Notes under the pieces: generated by a model
The model's input: the letters and a program-made list of their open reading frames with translations, nothing else
What the model was told of the DNA's origin: nothing
Database searches by the model: none
Translations under genes and position numbers: made by a program
Assembly (NCBI RefSeq): GCF_013778305.1
Contig: NZ_JACEIC010000002.1
Coordinates: 3,373,669-3,437,668, forward strand
DNA: 64,000 nucleotides
Reading direction: 5' to 3'
From: Nocardioides agri
GTDB lineage: Bacteria; Actinomycetota; Actinomycetes; Propionibacteriales; Nocardioidaceae
In this document: piece by piece, positions 15,573 to 24,385 of the stretch
How the letters are laid out: each line of letters starts with the position of its first letter
Position numbering within the stretch: position 1 is the first letter of the stretch

Positions 15573-16127
15573 GTGACCGGCCGGCGCACGTTCGTCCTCG
15601 TCGACGGCGAGAACATCGACGCGACGCTCGGCAACTCCCTGCTCAACCGGCGCCCGCTCCCCGAGGAGCGGCCGCGCTGGGAGCGGGTCACGACGTACGC
15701 CGAGGAGCTGTGGGACCAGCCGGTCACCGGCCTGTTCTTCCTCAACGCCTCCAACGGGCAGCTGCCCGGGGCGTTCGTCCAGGCACTCCTGGCGATGGAC
15801 TACCGGCCGGTGCCGCTCGCCGGGCGCAGCGACGAGAAGGTCGTCGACGTCGGCATCCAGCGCACCCTGGACGCCCTGCTGGCGCACGAGGCCGACGTGC
15901 TGCTGGTCAGCCACGACGCCGACTTCGCCGCCCACCTCGACCGGCTCGCCGACGGCTCGCGCAAGGTGGGCGTGCTCGCGTTCCGCGAGTACGCCAGCAC
16001 CCAGTTCGACGGGCTCGGCATCGAGGTGCACGACCTCGAGGACGAGGTCGGCGCGTTCAACGTGACCCTGCCGCGGGTGCGCATCATCCCCCTCGACACG
16101 TTCGACCCGGAGACCTTCCTGCGATGA
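15573..16127 (+). CDS. NYN (PIN-like) domain protein within the cysteine operon
   Basis: A 184-residue single-domain protein of the NYN/LabA-like PIN fold. Conserved acidic residues are Asp11 (FVLVDGENID), Asp92 (EKVVDVGIQRTLDALL) and the HDADF pair (Asp115, Asp117), the usual metal-binding nuclease set. GTG at 15573 is 2 bases after the cysO stop, and its own stop overlaps the cysM ATG, so it is embedded in the mec-cysO-cysM transcript. RNase activity is inferred from the fold; it has no known role in cysteine synthesis. Confidence 0.85.
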   Translation: MTGRRTFVLVDGENIDATLGNSLLNRRPLPEERPRWERVTTYAEELWDQPVTGLFFLNASNGQLPGAFVQALLAMDYRPVPLAGRSDEKVVDVGIQRTLDALLAHEADVLLVSHDADFAAHLDRLADGSRKVGVLAFREYASTQFDGLGIEVHDLEDEVGAFNVTLPRVRIIPLDTFDPETFLR

Positions 16128-17074
16128 CCCGCTTCGACAACCTCCTCGCCTCCGTCGGCGGGACGCCGCTCGTCGGGCTCCCGGGGCTCTCGCCGTCCGC
16201 CGACGTACGCCTCTGGGCGAAGCTCGAGGACCGCAACCCGACCGGCTCGATCAAGGACCGCCCCGCGCTGCGGATGATCGAGGAGGCGGAGAAGGACGGC
16301 ACGCTGCGCCCCGGCTGCACCATCCTCGAGCCGACCTCGGGCAACACCGGCATCTCCCTGGCGATGGCCGCGAAGCTCAAGGGCTACCGGATCGTCTGCG
16401 TGATGCCGGAGAACACCTCCGAGGAGCGCCGCCAGCTGCTGCGGATGTGGGGCGCCGAGATCGTCTCCTCGCCCGCAGCGGGCGGCTCCAACGAGGCGGT
16501 CCGGGTCGCCAAGCGGGTCGCCGCGGAGCACCCGGACTGGGTCATGCTCTACCAGTACGGCAACGCCGCCAACGCGCTCGCGCACGAGCACGGCACCGGC
16601 CCCGAGCTGCTCGAGGACCTGCCCTCGATCACGCACTTCGTGGCCGGGCTCGGCACCACCGGCACGCTGATGGGCGTCTCGCGGTTCTTCCGGTCCGCGA
16701 AGCCCGAGGTGCGGATCGTCGCCGCCGAGCCGCGGTACGGCGAGCTCGTCTACGGCCTGCGCAACCTCGACGAGGGCTTCGTGCCCGAGCTCTACGACGC
16801 CTCGCTCATCGACAGCCGCTTCTCGGTCGGTCCGCGCGACGCGGTCCGCCGGGTGCGCGAGCTGCTCGAGCTCGAGGGCATCTTCGCCGGCATCTCCACC
16901 GGCGCGATCCTGCACGCCGCCCTCGGGCAGGCCGCCAAGGCGGTCAAGGCGGGCGAGAGCGCCGACATCGCGTTCGTGGTCGCCGACGGCGGCTGGAAGT
17001 ACCTCTCGACCGGCGCCTACGAGGGCACGATCGACGAGGCCGAGGACCGGCTCGAGGGCCAGCTCTGGGCGTGA
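16124..17074 (+). CDS. cysM: cysteine synthase CysM (CysO-dependent)
   Basis: A 316-residue PLP enzyme (fold type II). The PLP lysine is Lys44 in NPTGSIKDRPAL, the substrate loop is EPTSGNTGISLAM and the phosphate-binding loop is GLGTTGTLMG. The C-terminus retains the GGWKYLSTGAYEG region of actinobacterial CysM. Linkage to cysO and mec indicates use of O-phosphoserine and CysO thiocarboxylate rather than O-acetylserine and sulfide. The ATG overlaps the NYN gene stop (ATGA). Confidence 0.95.
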   Translation: MTRFDNLLASVGGTPLVGLPGLSPSADVRLWAKLEDRNPTGSIKDRPALRMIEEAEKDGTLRPGCTILEPTSGNTGISLAMAAKLKGYRIVCVMPENTSEERRQLLRMWGAEIVSSPAAGGSNEAVRVAKRVAAEHPDWVMLYQYGNAANALAHEHGTGPELLEDLPSITHFVAGLGTTGTLMGVSRFFRSAKPEVRIVAAEPRYGELVYGLRNLDEGFVPELYDASLIDSRFSVGPRDAVRRVRELLELEGIFAGISTGAILHAALGQAAKAVKAGESADIAFVVADGGWKYLSTGAYEGTIDEAEDRLEGQLWA

Positions 17075-17084
17075 GGGCTCGCGG

Positions 17085-18101
17085 CTACTCCACGTCGAGG
17101 GAGTAGTCGGCGTCCAGTTCGCTGCCCGGGATCGGCGTCAGGCCGAGGAGGTCGAGGGCGAGGTTGCCCAGGTCGCCGTTGCGCACCGGCTGCCGGCCGG
17201 CGTACCCGGGCCGGGAGGTGCCGGGGTCCCGGTAGTCGGGGTTGAGGTCGTAGAGGTCGCCGGGCTCGATGCCCTCGCCCCAGACGAAGAACGGGATCCG
17301 GTAGTTGGCGTAGACCTTCGCGGAGTGGTCGCGGCGGCCGCGCTGGAACCCGTGGTCGGCGGTGAGCACGACGACCAGCTCGTCGGAGAGCACCGGATCG
17401 CGCTCGATCGTCCGCAGGACCGTGCGCAGGTGGGCGTCGGTCCGCCGCACCGCGTCGAGGTACGCCGGGCTCATGCCGCCGCTGGCGTGCCCGGCCCGGT
17501 CGGGGAGCGAGACGTGCAGGAACGTGAACTCCCGGTCGGCCGAGAGCAGGTCGGTGCGCGCTCGGCGCACCAGCCGCGCCTGGTTCTCGTCGATCACGAC
17601 GCTGTCGACCGCGTCCGGCCAGGACCGCTCGAAGAGCGTGAACTTGCTCTTCGTGGAGTAGAGCGCGGTCGCGCCGCCGGCGTCGTGGACCACGCTGAAC
17701 ACCGACGAGACCGGGTGGCCGGCCGCGGCCTGGACGGTGGTGCCCGGGAGGTCGACGTTCCAGGTGACGCCGTGGCCGCCGTACCGGCGGTCGATGCGCC
17801 GGCTCGTGACCATGCTCGTGTGGTTGGGCAGGGTGATGTTGAGCTCCTGCTCCGAGCGCGCGTTGAGGGTGCCGGCCGACTCCGCGATCAGGCGGTGGAA
17901 CGTGGGGGCACCGGCCTTGCCGAGCCGGCGGATCGCCTGGGGGTTGAGCCCGTCGACGGAGATCGCCAGGACGCGCTCGGCCACCGCGGATGCGGGCGGC
18001 GGGTCGGTGCGCGGCGGCGGCTCGAGGGCGCCGGCCGCGGCCGGCGCGGCGACGACGAGGCAGGTGAGGGCAGCGACCAGTGCGGTCCGAGGAGAGAGCA
18101 C
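17085..18101 (-). CDS. secreted alkaline phosphatase superfamily phosphodiesterase
   Basis: A 338-residue protein with a signal peptide (LVAALTCLVVAAPAAAGA). The fold is type I phosphodiesterase/nucleotide pyrophosphatase: metal site VLAISVDGLNPQAI, nucleophile region ELNITLPNHTSMVTSR (Thr of LPNHT), GHASGG and VVVLTADHGFQRGRRDHS. It probably acts outside the membrane on phosphodiesters. It is convergent with cysM and divergent from murI. The substrate is unknown. Confidence 0.85.
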   Translation of the reverse strand: MLSPRTALVAALTCLVVAAPAAAGALEPPPRTDPPPASAVAERVLAISVDGLNPQAIRRLGKAGAPTFHRLIAESAGTLNARSEQELNITLPNHTSMVTSRRIDRRYGGHGVTWNVDLPGTTVQAAAGHPVSSVFSVVHDAGGATALYSTKSKFTLFERSWPDAVDSVVIDENQARLVRRARTDLLSADREFTFLHVSLPDRAGHASGGMSPAYLDAVRRTDAHLRTVLRTIERDPVLSDELVVVLTADHGFQRGRRDHSAKVYANYRIPFFVWGEGIEPGDLYDLNPDYRDPGTSRPGYAGRQPVRNGDLGNLALDLLGLTPIPGSELDADYSLDVE

Positions 18102-18187
18102 CCGCCGACGGTACCCGGCGACGCCGTCGTGACCGGCATCTCTGGTGACCTCGGTCGCGTGCCGCCCGATCCGGGCCTCGGACGCTC

Positions 18188-18193
18188 TAGCCT
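18188..18193 (+). promoter_or_regulatory. -10 element TAGCCT upstream of murI
   Basis: TAGCCT ends 6 bases before the GTG at 18200, and no Shine-Dalgarno is present. It is a probable leaderless promoter for murI and the overlapping hydrolase gene. Confidence 0.45.
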
Positions 18194-18199
18194 TTCCCC

Positions 18200-19015
18200 G
18201 TGCACGACCTGACCAGCGCCGACGCTCCGATCGGCCTCTTCGACTCCGGCTTCGGTGGGCTCACCGTCGCCCGGTCGGTGATCGACCAGCTGCCGCACGA
18301 GTCGATCGTCTACGTCGGGGACACGGCTCGGCAGCCCTACGGCCCGAAGCCGATCGGTGAGGTCCGCGAGTACGCGCTCGAGTGCCTCGACCACCTGGTC
18401 GCGCTCGGCGTGAAGGCGCTGGTCATCGCGTGCAACTCCGCCAGCGCGGCGATGCTGCGCGACGCGCGCGAGCGCTACGACGTACCCGTCGTCGAGGTGA
18501 TCCTCCCCGCGACCCGGCGCGCGGTGTCCGCCAGCCACAGCGGCCGGATCGGCGTCATCTGCACCCGCGCCACCGCCGAGTCGCAGGCCTACGACGACGC
18601 GTTCGCCGCCGCCCCCCACGTGCAGCTGGTCACCCAGCCCTGCCCGAGCTTCGTCGACTTCGTCGAGGCCGGCATCACCGGCGGCGACGAGCTGATCGCG
18701 GCCGCCCACGAGTACCTCGACCCGCTGACGGTGGCGGGCGTCGACACCGTGATCCTCGGCTGCACGCACTACCCGCTGCTGACGGGCGTCATCTCCTACG
18801 TCATGGGCGAGGAGGTCACCCTGGTGAGCAGCGCCGAGGAGTGCGCCAAGGACGTCTACCGGATGCTCGCCAGCACCGGCCTGATGCGGCCCGGCGGCGA
18901 CCCGACCTACACCTTCCTCACCACCGGTGACCCCGGTGAGTTCGAGTCCATCGGGCGTCGCTTCCTCGGCCCGGAGCTGCACGGCGCCAGCCAGTTCGTG
19001 GGGGGCCTCGTATGA
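18200..19015 (+). CDS. murI: glutamate racemase
   Basis: Makes D-glutamate for peptidoglycan. The product has 271 residues. The two catalytic cysteines are Cys78 (VIACNSASAA) and Cys188 (ILGCTHYPLL), with the N-terminal GLFDSGFGGLTVAR and YVGDTARQPYGPK motifs. GTG 18200 gives a start just before the first strand. Its stop overlaps the ATG of the metallo-beta-lactamase-fold gene, as in other actinobacteria (Rv1338-Rv1339 order). Confidence 0.96.
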   Translation: MHDLTSADAPIGLFDSGFGGLTVARSVIDQLPHESIVYVGDTARQPYGPKPIGEVREYALECLDHLVALGVKALVIACNSASAAMLRDARERYDVPVVEVILPATRRAVSASHSGRIGVICTRATAESQAYDDAFAAAPHVQLVTQPCPSFVDFVEAGITGGDELIAAAHEYLDPLTVAGVDTVILGCTHYPLLTGVISYVMGEEVTLVSSAEECAKDVYRMLASTGLMRPGGDPTYTFLTTGDPGEFESIGRRFLGPELHGASQFVGGLV

Positions 19016-19767
19016 GGATCACGGTCGTCGGCTGCTCGGGCTCCTACCCGGGCCCGGACTCGCCCGCGAGCTGCTACCTCGTGGAGGCGGAGGCCGAGGG
19101 CCGCACGTGGCGGGTGCTGCTCGACCTCGGCAACGGCGCGCTCGGCGCGCTGCACCGGTACGCCGACCCGCTCGCCGTCGACGCCGTGCTGATCAGCCAC
19201 CTGCACGCCGACCACTGCCTCGACCTGTGCGGCTACTACGTGATGCGCAAGTACCACCCCACGGGCGCGCAGCCGCGGATCCCGGTGTGGGGCCCGCCGG
19301 GCACCGCCGAGCGGATGGCCCGCGCCTACGACCTGCCGCTCGACCCCGGCATGACGCACGAGTTCGACTTCCGCACCTGGGACGGACCGGTCGAGATCGG
19401 CCCGTTCACGGTGACGCCGGTGCCGGTGACGCACCCGGTCGACGCCTTCGGACTCCGGGTCGCCGCCGACGGCGCGACGCTCGCCTACAGCGGTGACACC
19501 GGCCCGACGCCGGTGCTCGACGACCTGGCCCGCGACGTCGACCTCTTCCTCGCCGAGGCGTCCTTCCGCACCGGCGACCCCAACCCGCCCGACCTGCACC
19601 TCACCGGCGCCGACGGCGGCCAGGTGGCCGCCCGGGCCGGCGTGCGCCGCCTCGTGCTCACCCACGTCCCGCCCTGGCACGACCCGCAGGACGCGCTCGC
19701 CGAGGCCCGCGCGGCGTACGACGGCCCGCTCGAGCTCGCGCGGCCCGGCGCGTCGTACGAGATCTGA
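19012..19767 (+). CDS. metallo-beta-lactamase fold hydrolase (Rv1339-like)
   Basis: A 251-residue zinc hydrolase: VVGCSGSYPGPDSPASCYLVE at the N-terminus, metal motif HLHADH (His63, His65, Asp67, His68), AYSGDTGP and LVLTHVPPWHDPQ. It belongs to the RNase Z-like branch. The M. tuberculosis counterpart next to murI, Rv1339, has been reported as an atypical cAMP phosphodiesterase, so cyclic-nucleotide hydrolysis is a reasonable but unproven guess here. Confidence 0.88.
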   Translation: MRITVVGCSGSYPGPDSPASCYLVEAEAEGRTWRVLLDLGNGALGALHRYADPLAVDAVLISHLHADHCLDLCGYYVMRKYHPTGAQPRIPVWGPPGTAERMARAYDLPLDPGMTHEFDFRTWDGPVEIGPFTVTPVPVTHPVDAFGLRVAADGATLAYSGDTGPTPVLDDLARDVDLFLAEASFRTGDPNPPDLHLTGADGGQVAARAGVRRLVLTHVPPWHDPQDALAEARAAYDGPLELARPGASYEI

Positions 19768-19808
19768 CGGGCGGTTCTGGCGGCTGGCGTCTCGGCTCGC
19801 CGCGGTGT

Positions 19809-19898
19809 CGTTTCATCAAGGGATGAGGTCGAAGCCGCGCTTCCCAGGGCGAGCTCGTCGAGGGGAGCGCCGGTCCACCTTCATCCCTTGATGAAACG
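19809..19898. repeat. 18-bp inverted repeat around a 54-bp loop
   Basis: CGTTTCATCAAGGGATGA (19809-19826) is perfectly complementary to TCATCCCTTGATGAAACG (19881-19898). Each arm is itself a small dyad (TCATC-AAGG-GATGA), so alternative hairpins are possible. It lies in the 162-base gap between the convergent hydrolase and response-regulator genes, where a two-way terminator is expected. No T-run follows. Confidence 0.7.
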
Positions 19899-19929
19899 CC
19901 GCCGCCGCCACCGCCGCTACCACCACCAC

Positions 19930-20595
19930 CTACGCCAACCCCGCGTCATGGACGCAGATCGCGATCTGCACGCGGTTGGTGGCCTGCAGCTTGTCGAAGA
20001 GCCGCGAGACGTGCGCCTTCACGGTCGGCACCGAGAGGTGCAGCGTCGCGGCGATCTCGGCGTTGCTCAGGCCGCGGCCGACGGCCAGCGCCACCTCGCG
20101 CTCCCGCTCGGTCAGCGTGGACAGCATCTCGGTCGCGTGGGCGGTGCGCTGCTGCACGGCGTCCGCCACCTCGTCGTCGCGCAGCCGGCGGATGAGGGAG
20201 CGGGTGGCCGACGGGGAGAGCATCGGCTCGTCGTCCACGACCTTGCGGATCGCGGCCACGATCTGCGCGGGCGGGGTGTCCTTGAGCAGGAAGCCGTCGG
20301 CGCCGGCGGCCAGCGCGGCCACGACGTACTCGTCGGCGTCGAAGGTCGTCAGCACGATCACCCGAGGGGGAGTGGGCCGGGCGTGCAGCTCGCGGGTCGC
20401 CTCGAGGCCGTCGAGACGTGGCATCCGGATGTCCATCAGCACGACGTCGGGCCGCAGCTCCGCAGCGAGGCGGAGGCCGTCGAGCCCGTCGGAGGCCTCG
20501 CCGACCACCTCGAGGTCCTCCTGGCCACCGAGCATCAGACCGAGGGCGGAGCGCACGAGCGGGTCGTCGTCGACGACGAGCACCCGCGTGTTCAT
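19930..20595 (-). CDS. NarL/LuxR family response regulator
   Basis: A 221-residue protein. The receiver domain has the DDD acidic cluster (residues 9-11), phosphoacceptor Asp55 (VVLMDIRMPRLDGLEA) and Lys in LLKDTPP. The C-terminal LuxR HTH is LTEREREVALAVGRGLSNAEIAATLHLSVPTVKAHVSRLFDKLQATNRVQIA. It overlaps its kinase gene by ATGA. The divergent neighbour is an ABC exporter, which this pair probably controls. Confidence 0.95.
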   Translation of the reverse strand: MNTRVLVVDDDPLVRSALGLMLGGQEDLEVVGEASDGLDGLRLAAELRPDVVLMDIRMPRLDGLEATRELHARPTPPRVIVLTTFDADEYVVAALAAGADGFLLKDTPPAQIVAAIRKVVDDEPMLSPSATRSLIRRLRDDEVADAVQQRTAHATEMLSTLTEREREVALAVGRGLSNAEIAATLHLSVPTVKAHVSRLFDKLQATNRVQIAICVHDAGLA

Positions 20596-21737
20596 GCTCC
20601 CCACGGTATCCACGCGTGCAGCACGAACGTCGACCCGTCGCGGCCGGAGGTGAGGTGTCCGCCGCGCAGCTCGGCGCGCTCGGCGAGCCCCACCAGGCCG
20701 AGCCCGGCGCCTGGCGTCCGGGTCGGCCCGAAGCCGATCGGGTTGCGCAGCAGCACGTCGATGCCGTCCTCCGCGGAGCCGGTCACCCGCACGGAGAGCA
20801 GCGCGCCGGGCGCGTGCTTGCGACAGTTCGTGATCCCCTCCTGCACGATCCGGTAGACCGTCCGTCCGGCCCCGTCGGGCACCGCGCCGAGCACGAGGTC
20901 GTCGAGCTCGACGCGCATCCCCGACTCGCGCGCCTCGGCGAGCAGGCACGGGAGGTCGCCGTACGTCGGCTGCGGGGCCCGCTCGCCGTCGCCGTCGCGC
21001 AGGACTCCGAGCACGTCGCGCAGGTCGGTGAGTGCCTGGTGGGCCTGGGCGCGGATCACGCCCGCGCTCGCCCGCATCTCGTCGGGGCTGAGGTCCGCGC
21101 GGTACTCCAGCGCGCCGGCGTGCATGGAGATCTGCGAGATCCGGTGCGCGAGCACGTCGTGCATCTCGCGGGCGATCCGGGCCTGCTCGTTGCTCCGGGC
21201 CTGCGCCACGCGCAGCTCCTGCTCCGCCTCGGCGCGCTCGGCGCGGTTGCGCAGCGTCCACATCAGCTCACGTCGCGAGCCGATGTACATGCCCCAGCCC
21301 AGCATCGCGGCCGTGGCGACGGCGTTGGCGGCGAGCACCAACCAGACCGGGTCCGTGCTGCTGGCGGTGACCGTGCTGAACAGCTGCGACGCCGCGAAGT
21401 TGATCGAGCCCACCAGGGCGATCTCGCGCCACCGCCGTCGCGTGGCGAGCGAGACGGCGGCCAGCGTCGCCGGCCCGGCGGCGATCCCGGAGACCGCACT
21501 GAGGAGGCCGAGCGCCGACGCGATCGCGAGCGGGTGACGCCGGCGCAGGAAGACGGCGACGTACGCCGTGAGGCCGAGCGCCACGTCCAGCAGCCACCAC
21601 CAGTCGGAGGTGTCGGCCTCCTGGTCGGCCGACGGCACCCAGACGATCGCGCTGATCGTGAGCATCACGGCCACTCGCCAGACGTGGCTCCAGCGGGTCA
21701 GCGGCGGCTGGTACTCGCTGGGGCTCGGGCGTTCCAC
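20592..21737 (-). CDS. sensor histidine kinase (HisKA_3 type)
   Basis: A 381-residue membrane kinase. There are about five N-terminal hydrophobic segments (residues 20-155), then the dimerisation helix with phospho-His193 (RIAREMHDVLAHRI) and a HATPase domain (YRIVQEGITNCRKHAPGA N-box; GAGLGLVGLAERAELRGG G-box). This is the DesK/NarX-like group that phosphorylates NarL-type regulators. GTG 21737 is the start. It is divergent from the ABC transporter operon at 21869, fitting a sensor of envelope or antibiotic stress (inference). Confidence 0.92.
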   Translation of the reverse strand: MERPSPSEYQPPLTRWSHVWRVAVMLTISAIVWVPSADQEADTSDWWWLLDVALGLTAYVAVFLRRRHPLAIASALGLLSAVSGIAAGPATLAAVSLATRRRWREIALVGSINFAASQLFSTVTASSTDPVWLVLAANAVATAAMLGWGMYIGSRRELMWTLRNRAERAEAEQELRVAQARSNEQARIAREMHDVLAHRISQISMHAGALEYRADLSPDEMRASAGVIRAQAHQALTDLRDVLGVLRDGDGERAPQPTYGDLPCLLAEARESGMRVELDDLVLGAVPDGAGRTVYRIVQEGITNCRKHAPGALLSVRVTGSAEDGIDVLLRNPIGFGPTRTPGAGLGLVGLAERAELRGGHLTSGRDGSTFVLHAWIPWGA

Positions 21738-21868
21738 CCGGACAGGCTAGGCGTCCGCACGGCGGGGACGGACCCGTCGCCGGTCTCCGGCGGCCCCCTA
21801 CTTTCGTCTGCCGCCGACGCGCCCGGAGGACGATGCGCCGGGCCCGCGCCGTACGGCAGGCTGGGGCC

Positions 21869-22774
21869 ATGATCACCGTGGAGCGACTCACGAGGAAGTA
21901 CGGCGCGTTCACCGCCGTCGACGACATCAGCTTCGTCTGCCAGCCGGGACGGGTCACCGGGTTCCTCGGCCCCAACGGTGCGGGCAAGACCACGACGATG
22001 CGGGTGATGGTCGGCCTGACCCCCGCGACCGCCGGGTCGGTCACCATCGGCGGCCACCACTACCACGACATCCCGAACCCCGGCCGCCACGTCGGGGTGC
22101 TGCTTGACGCGTCCGCCCAGCACGGCGGCCGCACCGGCCGCGAGGTCCTCGAGCTCGGCGCCCTCTCGATGGGCCTGCCGAAGACCCGGGTCGACGAGAT
22201 GCTCGAGATGGTCTCGCTCACCCAGGCCGAGGCCAAGCGCCGGATCCGCAACTACTCCCTCGGCATGAAGCAGCGCCTCGGCATCGCGCACGCGCTGCTC
22301 GGCGACCCGTCGGTGCTGATCCTCGACGAGCCGGCCAACGGGCTCGACCCCGCCGGCATCCGCTGGATGCGTGGTCTCCTCAAGGGGTACGCCGAGCGCG
22401 GCGGCACCGTGCTGCTCTCCAGCCACCTGCTGCACGAGGTCGAGCAGATCGCGGACGAGATGATCCTGATCGGCAACGGCCGGATCGTCGCCCAGGGCGA
22501 CAAGAAGTCGCTCCTGGCCAACGCCGCCACCGGCGGCGTGCACTCCTTCGCCACGTCGCTCGACAACGAAGCGCTCGCCGCGGCGCTGACCGCCAAGGGC
22601 GTCACGGTCACCAGCGCCGGCGACGGCCTGCGCGTGGACGCCGAGACCGTCGAGGTCGGCCGCACGGCGCTCGAGGCCGGTGTCGTGCTGACCGACCTGC
22701 GCAACGGCGAGGGTGGGCTCGAGGACCTCTTCCTCGAGCTGACCGCCGAGACCCAGCGCGAGACCGTGGCATGA
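21869..22774 (+). CDS. ABC transporter ATP-binding protein
   Basis: A 301-residue ATPase: Walker A GPNGAGKT (34-41), Q-loop region, signature NYSLGMKQRLG, Walker B LILDEPANGLDP, then LLSSHLLHEVEQIAD. The C-terminal about 80 residues (HSFATSLDNEALAAALTAKG...) are typical of DrrA-like exporter ATPases. ATG at 21869 follows a weak GGCAGG-type RBS. It overlaps the first permease gene and is likely part of a three-gene exporter regulated by the divergent two-component system. Confidence 0.93.
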   Translation: MITVERLTRKYGAFTAVDDISFVCQPGRVTGFLGPNGAGKTTTMRVMVGLTPATAGSVTIGGHHYHDIPNPGRHVGVLLDASAQHGGRTGREVLELGALSMGLPKTRVDEMLEMVSLTQAEAKRRIRNYSLGMKQRLGIAHALLGDPSVLILDEPANGLDPAGIRWMRGLLKGYAERGGTVLLSSHLLHEVEQIADEMILIGNGRIVAQGDKKSLLANAATGGVHSFATSLDNEALAAALTAKGVTVTSAGDGLRVDAETVEVGRTALEAGVVLTDLRNGEGGLEDLFLELTAETQRETVA

Positions 22775-23577
22775 GCACGGCGACCCTCACGCCGGCCCTC
22801 GACGTCTCGGGCACGGCGCCCACGCCGTTCTCCCGCCTCGTCCGCACCGAGCTGCGCAAGACCTACGACACCCGCTCCGGCCTGTGGCTGCTCATCTCGA
22901 TCGCCGTGGTGACGGCGCTCGTCATGGTCATCCAGGTCTCGGTGGCGCTCGCGCAGGACCTCGAGGTCGGCTTCAACGACTTCCTGACGTCGACCTCGTT
23001 CTCGATCGGCTTCCTGCTGCCGGTGCTCGGCATCCTGCTGCTGACCAGCGAGTGGAGCCAGCGCACCGCGATGGTGTCGTTCTCGCTGGAGCCGCGCCGC
23101 ACTCTCGTGATCGTCGCCAAGCTCGTCGTGGGGATCATCTACGCCGTCGCCGCGGTGCTCGTCACGCTGCTGCTGGCGACCGTGTGCACCGCCGTGTTCG
23201 ACGCGCTGTCCGACATCCCGGCCGACTGGGACTTCACGGTCAAGCAGACCCTGCTCTTCCTGCTGCTGCAGGTGTTCGGCATGCTCACCGGCTTCGCGTT
23301 CGCGGCGCTGCTGCTGAACTCGCCCGCCGCGATCGTGCTCTACTTCGCCTACTCGTTCATCCTGCCGACCATCTTCGGCATCGGCGCCGAGCTGATCGGC
23401 TGGTTCCACGACATCCAGCCCTGGATCGACTTCAACAACGCCCAGGTGCCGCTGTTCGACACTGACGGCTCGGTCTCCGGCCAGGAGTGGGCGCACCTGG
23501 CGGTCTCCGGCGTCATCTGGCTGGTCATCCCGCTCGTGATCGGCTTCTGGCGCGTGCTCCGCGCGGAGGTGAAGTGA
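22771..23577 (+). CDS. ABC transporter permease (first paralogue)
   Basis: A 268-residue ABC-2 type permease with about six membrane segments after a conserved cytoplasmic lead (GTAPTPFSRLVRTELRKTYDTRSGLWLL). Other motifs are LTSEWSQRTAMVSFSLEPRRTLVIVAK and the final VIWLVIPLVIGFWRVLRAEVK. It starts in the ATPase gene stop (ATGA) and is 1 base from the second permease. It is clearly paralogous to that gene over its full length, so the pair probably forms a heterodimer. Confidence 0.9.
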   Translation: MSTATLTPALDVSGTAPTPFSRLVRTELRKTYDTRSGLWLLISIAVVTALVMVIQVSVALAQDLEVGFNDFLTSTSFSIGFLLPVLGILLLTSEWSQRTAMVSFSLEPRRTLVIVAKLVVGIIYAVAAVLVTLLLATVCTAVFDALSDIPADWDFTVKQTLLFLLLQVFGMLTGFAFAALLLNSPAAIVLYFAYSFILPTIFGIGAELIGWFHDIQPWIDFNNAQVPLFDTDGSVSGQEWAHLAVSGVIWLVIPLVIGFWRVLRAEVK

Positions 23578-23578
23578 G

Positions 23579-24364
23579 ATGACCGCCGCCACGATCGACC
23601 TGTCCGGCACCACCCCGACGCCGTTCTCGCGACTGGTGCGGGTGGAGCTGCGCAAGTCCTACGACACCCGGGCCGGCTTCTGGCTCCTCGGTGCGATCGG
23701 CGTGCTCGTACTCCTCGCCGAGATCATCGCCGTGTGGGTCACCGCCGTCCAGGACGAGCCCATGGAGTTCGGCGACTTCATCGGCACCGCCGCGTTCCTC
23801 ACCTCCTTCCTGCTGCCGGTGCTCGGGATCATGGTGATGACCACCGAGTGGACCCAGCGCACGGCGATGGTGACCTTCGCGCTCGAGCCCCGCCGGTCCC
23901 TGGTGATCGTCGCGAAGATGCTGGTCGGCGTGCTGCTGACGCTGGCGACGGTGGCGTTCTCGATCGCGGTCGGGTTCGTCGCGAACGTCGTCTACGGCCT
24001 GCTCCAGGGGCACACCGACTGGACCTTCGGTTGGCCCGACTTCGCGGCGTTCCTGATCACCCAGGTCCTCGCGATGCTGGGCGGCTTCGCGCTGGCGGCG
24101 CTCTTCCTCAACACCGCCGCCGCGATCGTCGTGTTCTTCGCCTACAAGTGGTTGCTGCCGGGCCTCTTCTTCCTCGGCTCCACGCTGATGGACTGGTTCG
24201 CCGACATCGCGCCGTGGATCGACTTCCAGTCCGCCCAGACGGCGATCTGGGACTGGTCGAGCAGCGGTGAGGACTGGGCGCAGCTGGTCGTGTCCGGCAT
24301 CCTCTGGCTGGGCCTGCCCCTGGGCTTCGGGCTGTGGCGGGTGCTGCGCGCCGAGGTGAAGTGA
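23579..24364 (+). CDS. ABC transporter permease (second paralogue)
   Basis: A 261-residue membrane protein, full-length paralogue of the preceding permease: GTTPTPFSRLVRVELRKSYDTRAGFWLL, MTTEWTQRTAMVTFALEPRRSLVIVAKM and WRVLRAEVK are shared almost exactly. This points to tandem duplication followed by divergence in the membrane segments. It probably pairs with the first permease and the ATPase as an exporter. Confidence 0.9.
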   Translation: MTAATIDLSGTTPTPFSRLVRVELRKSYDTRAGFWLLGAIGVLVLLAEIIAVWVTAVQDEPMEFGDFIGTAAFLTSFLLPVLGIMVMTTEWTQRTAMVTFALEPRRSLVIVAKMLVGVLLTLATVAFSIAVGFVANVVYGLLQGHTDWTFGWPDFAAFLITQVLAMLGGFALAALFLNTAAAIVVFFAYKWLLPGLFFLGSTLMDWFADIAPWIDFQSAQTAIWDWSSSGEDWAQLVVSGILWLGLPLGFGLWRVLRAEVK

Positions 24365-24372
24365 CCGGCCAC

Positions 24373-24378
24373 TAGGGT
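24373..24378 (+). promoter_or_regulatory. -10 element TAGGGT upstream of rph
   Basis: TAGGGT ends 7 bases before the ATG at 24386, in the 21-base gap after the ABC permease. It gives rph its own probable leaderless start. Confidence 0.45.
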
Positions 24379-24385
24379 CGGTCCC

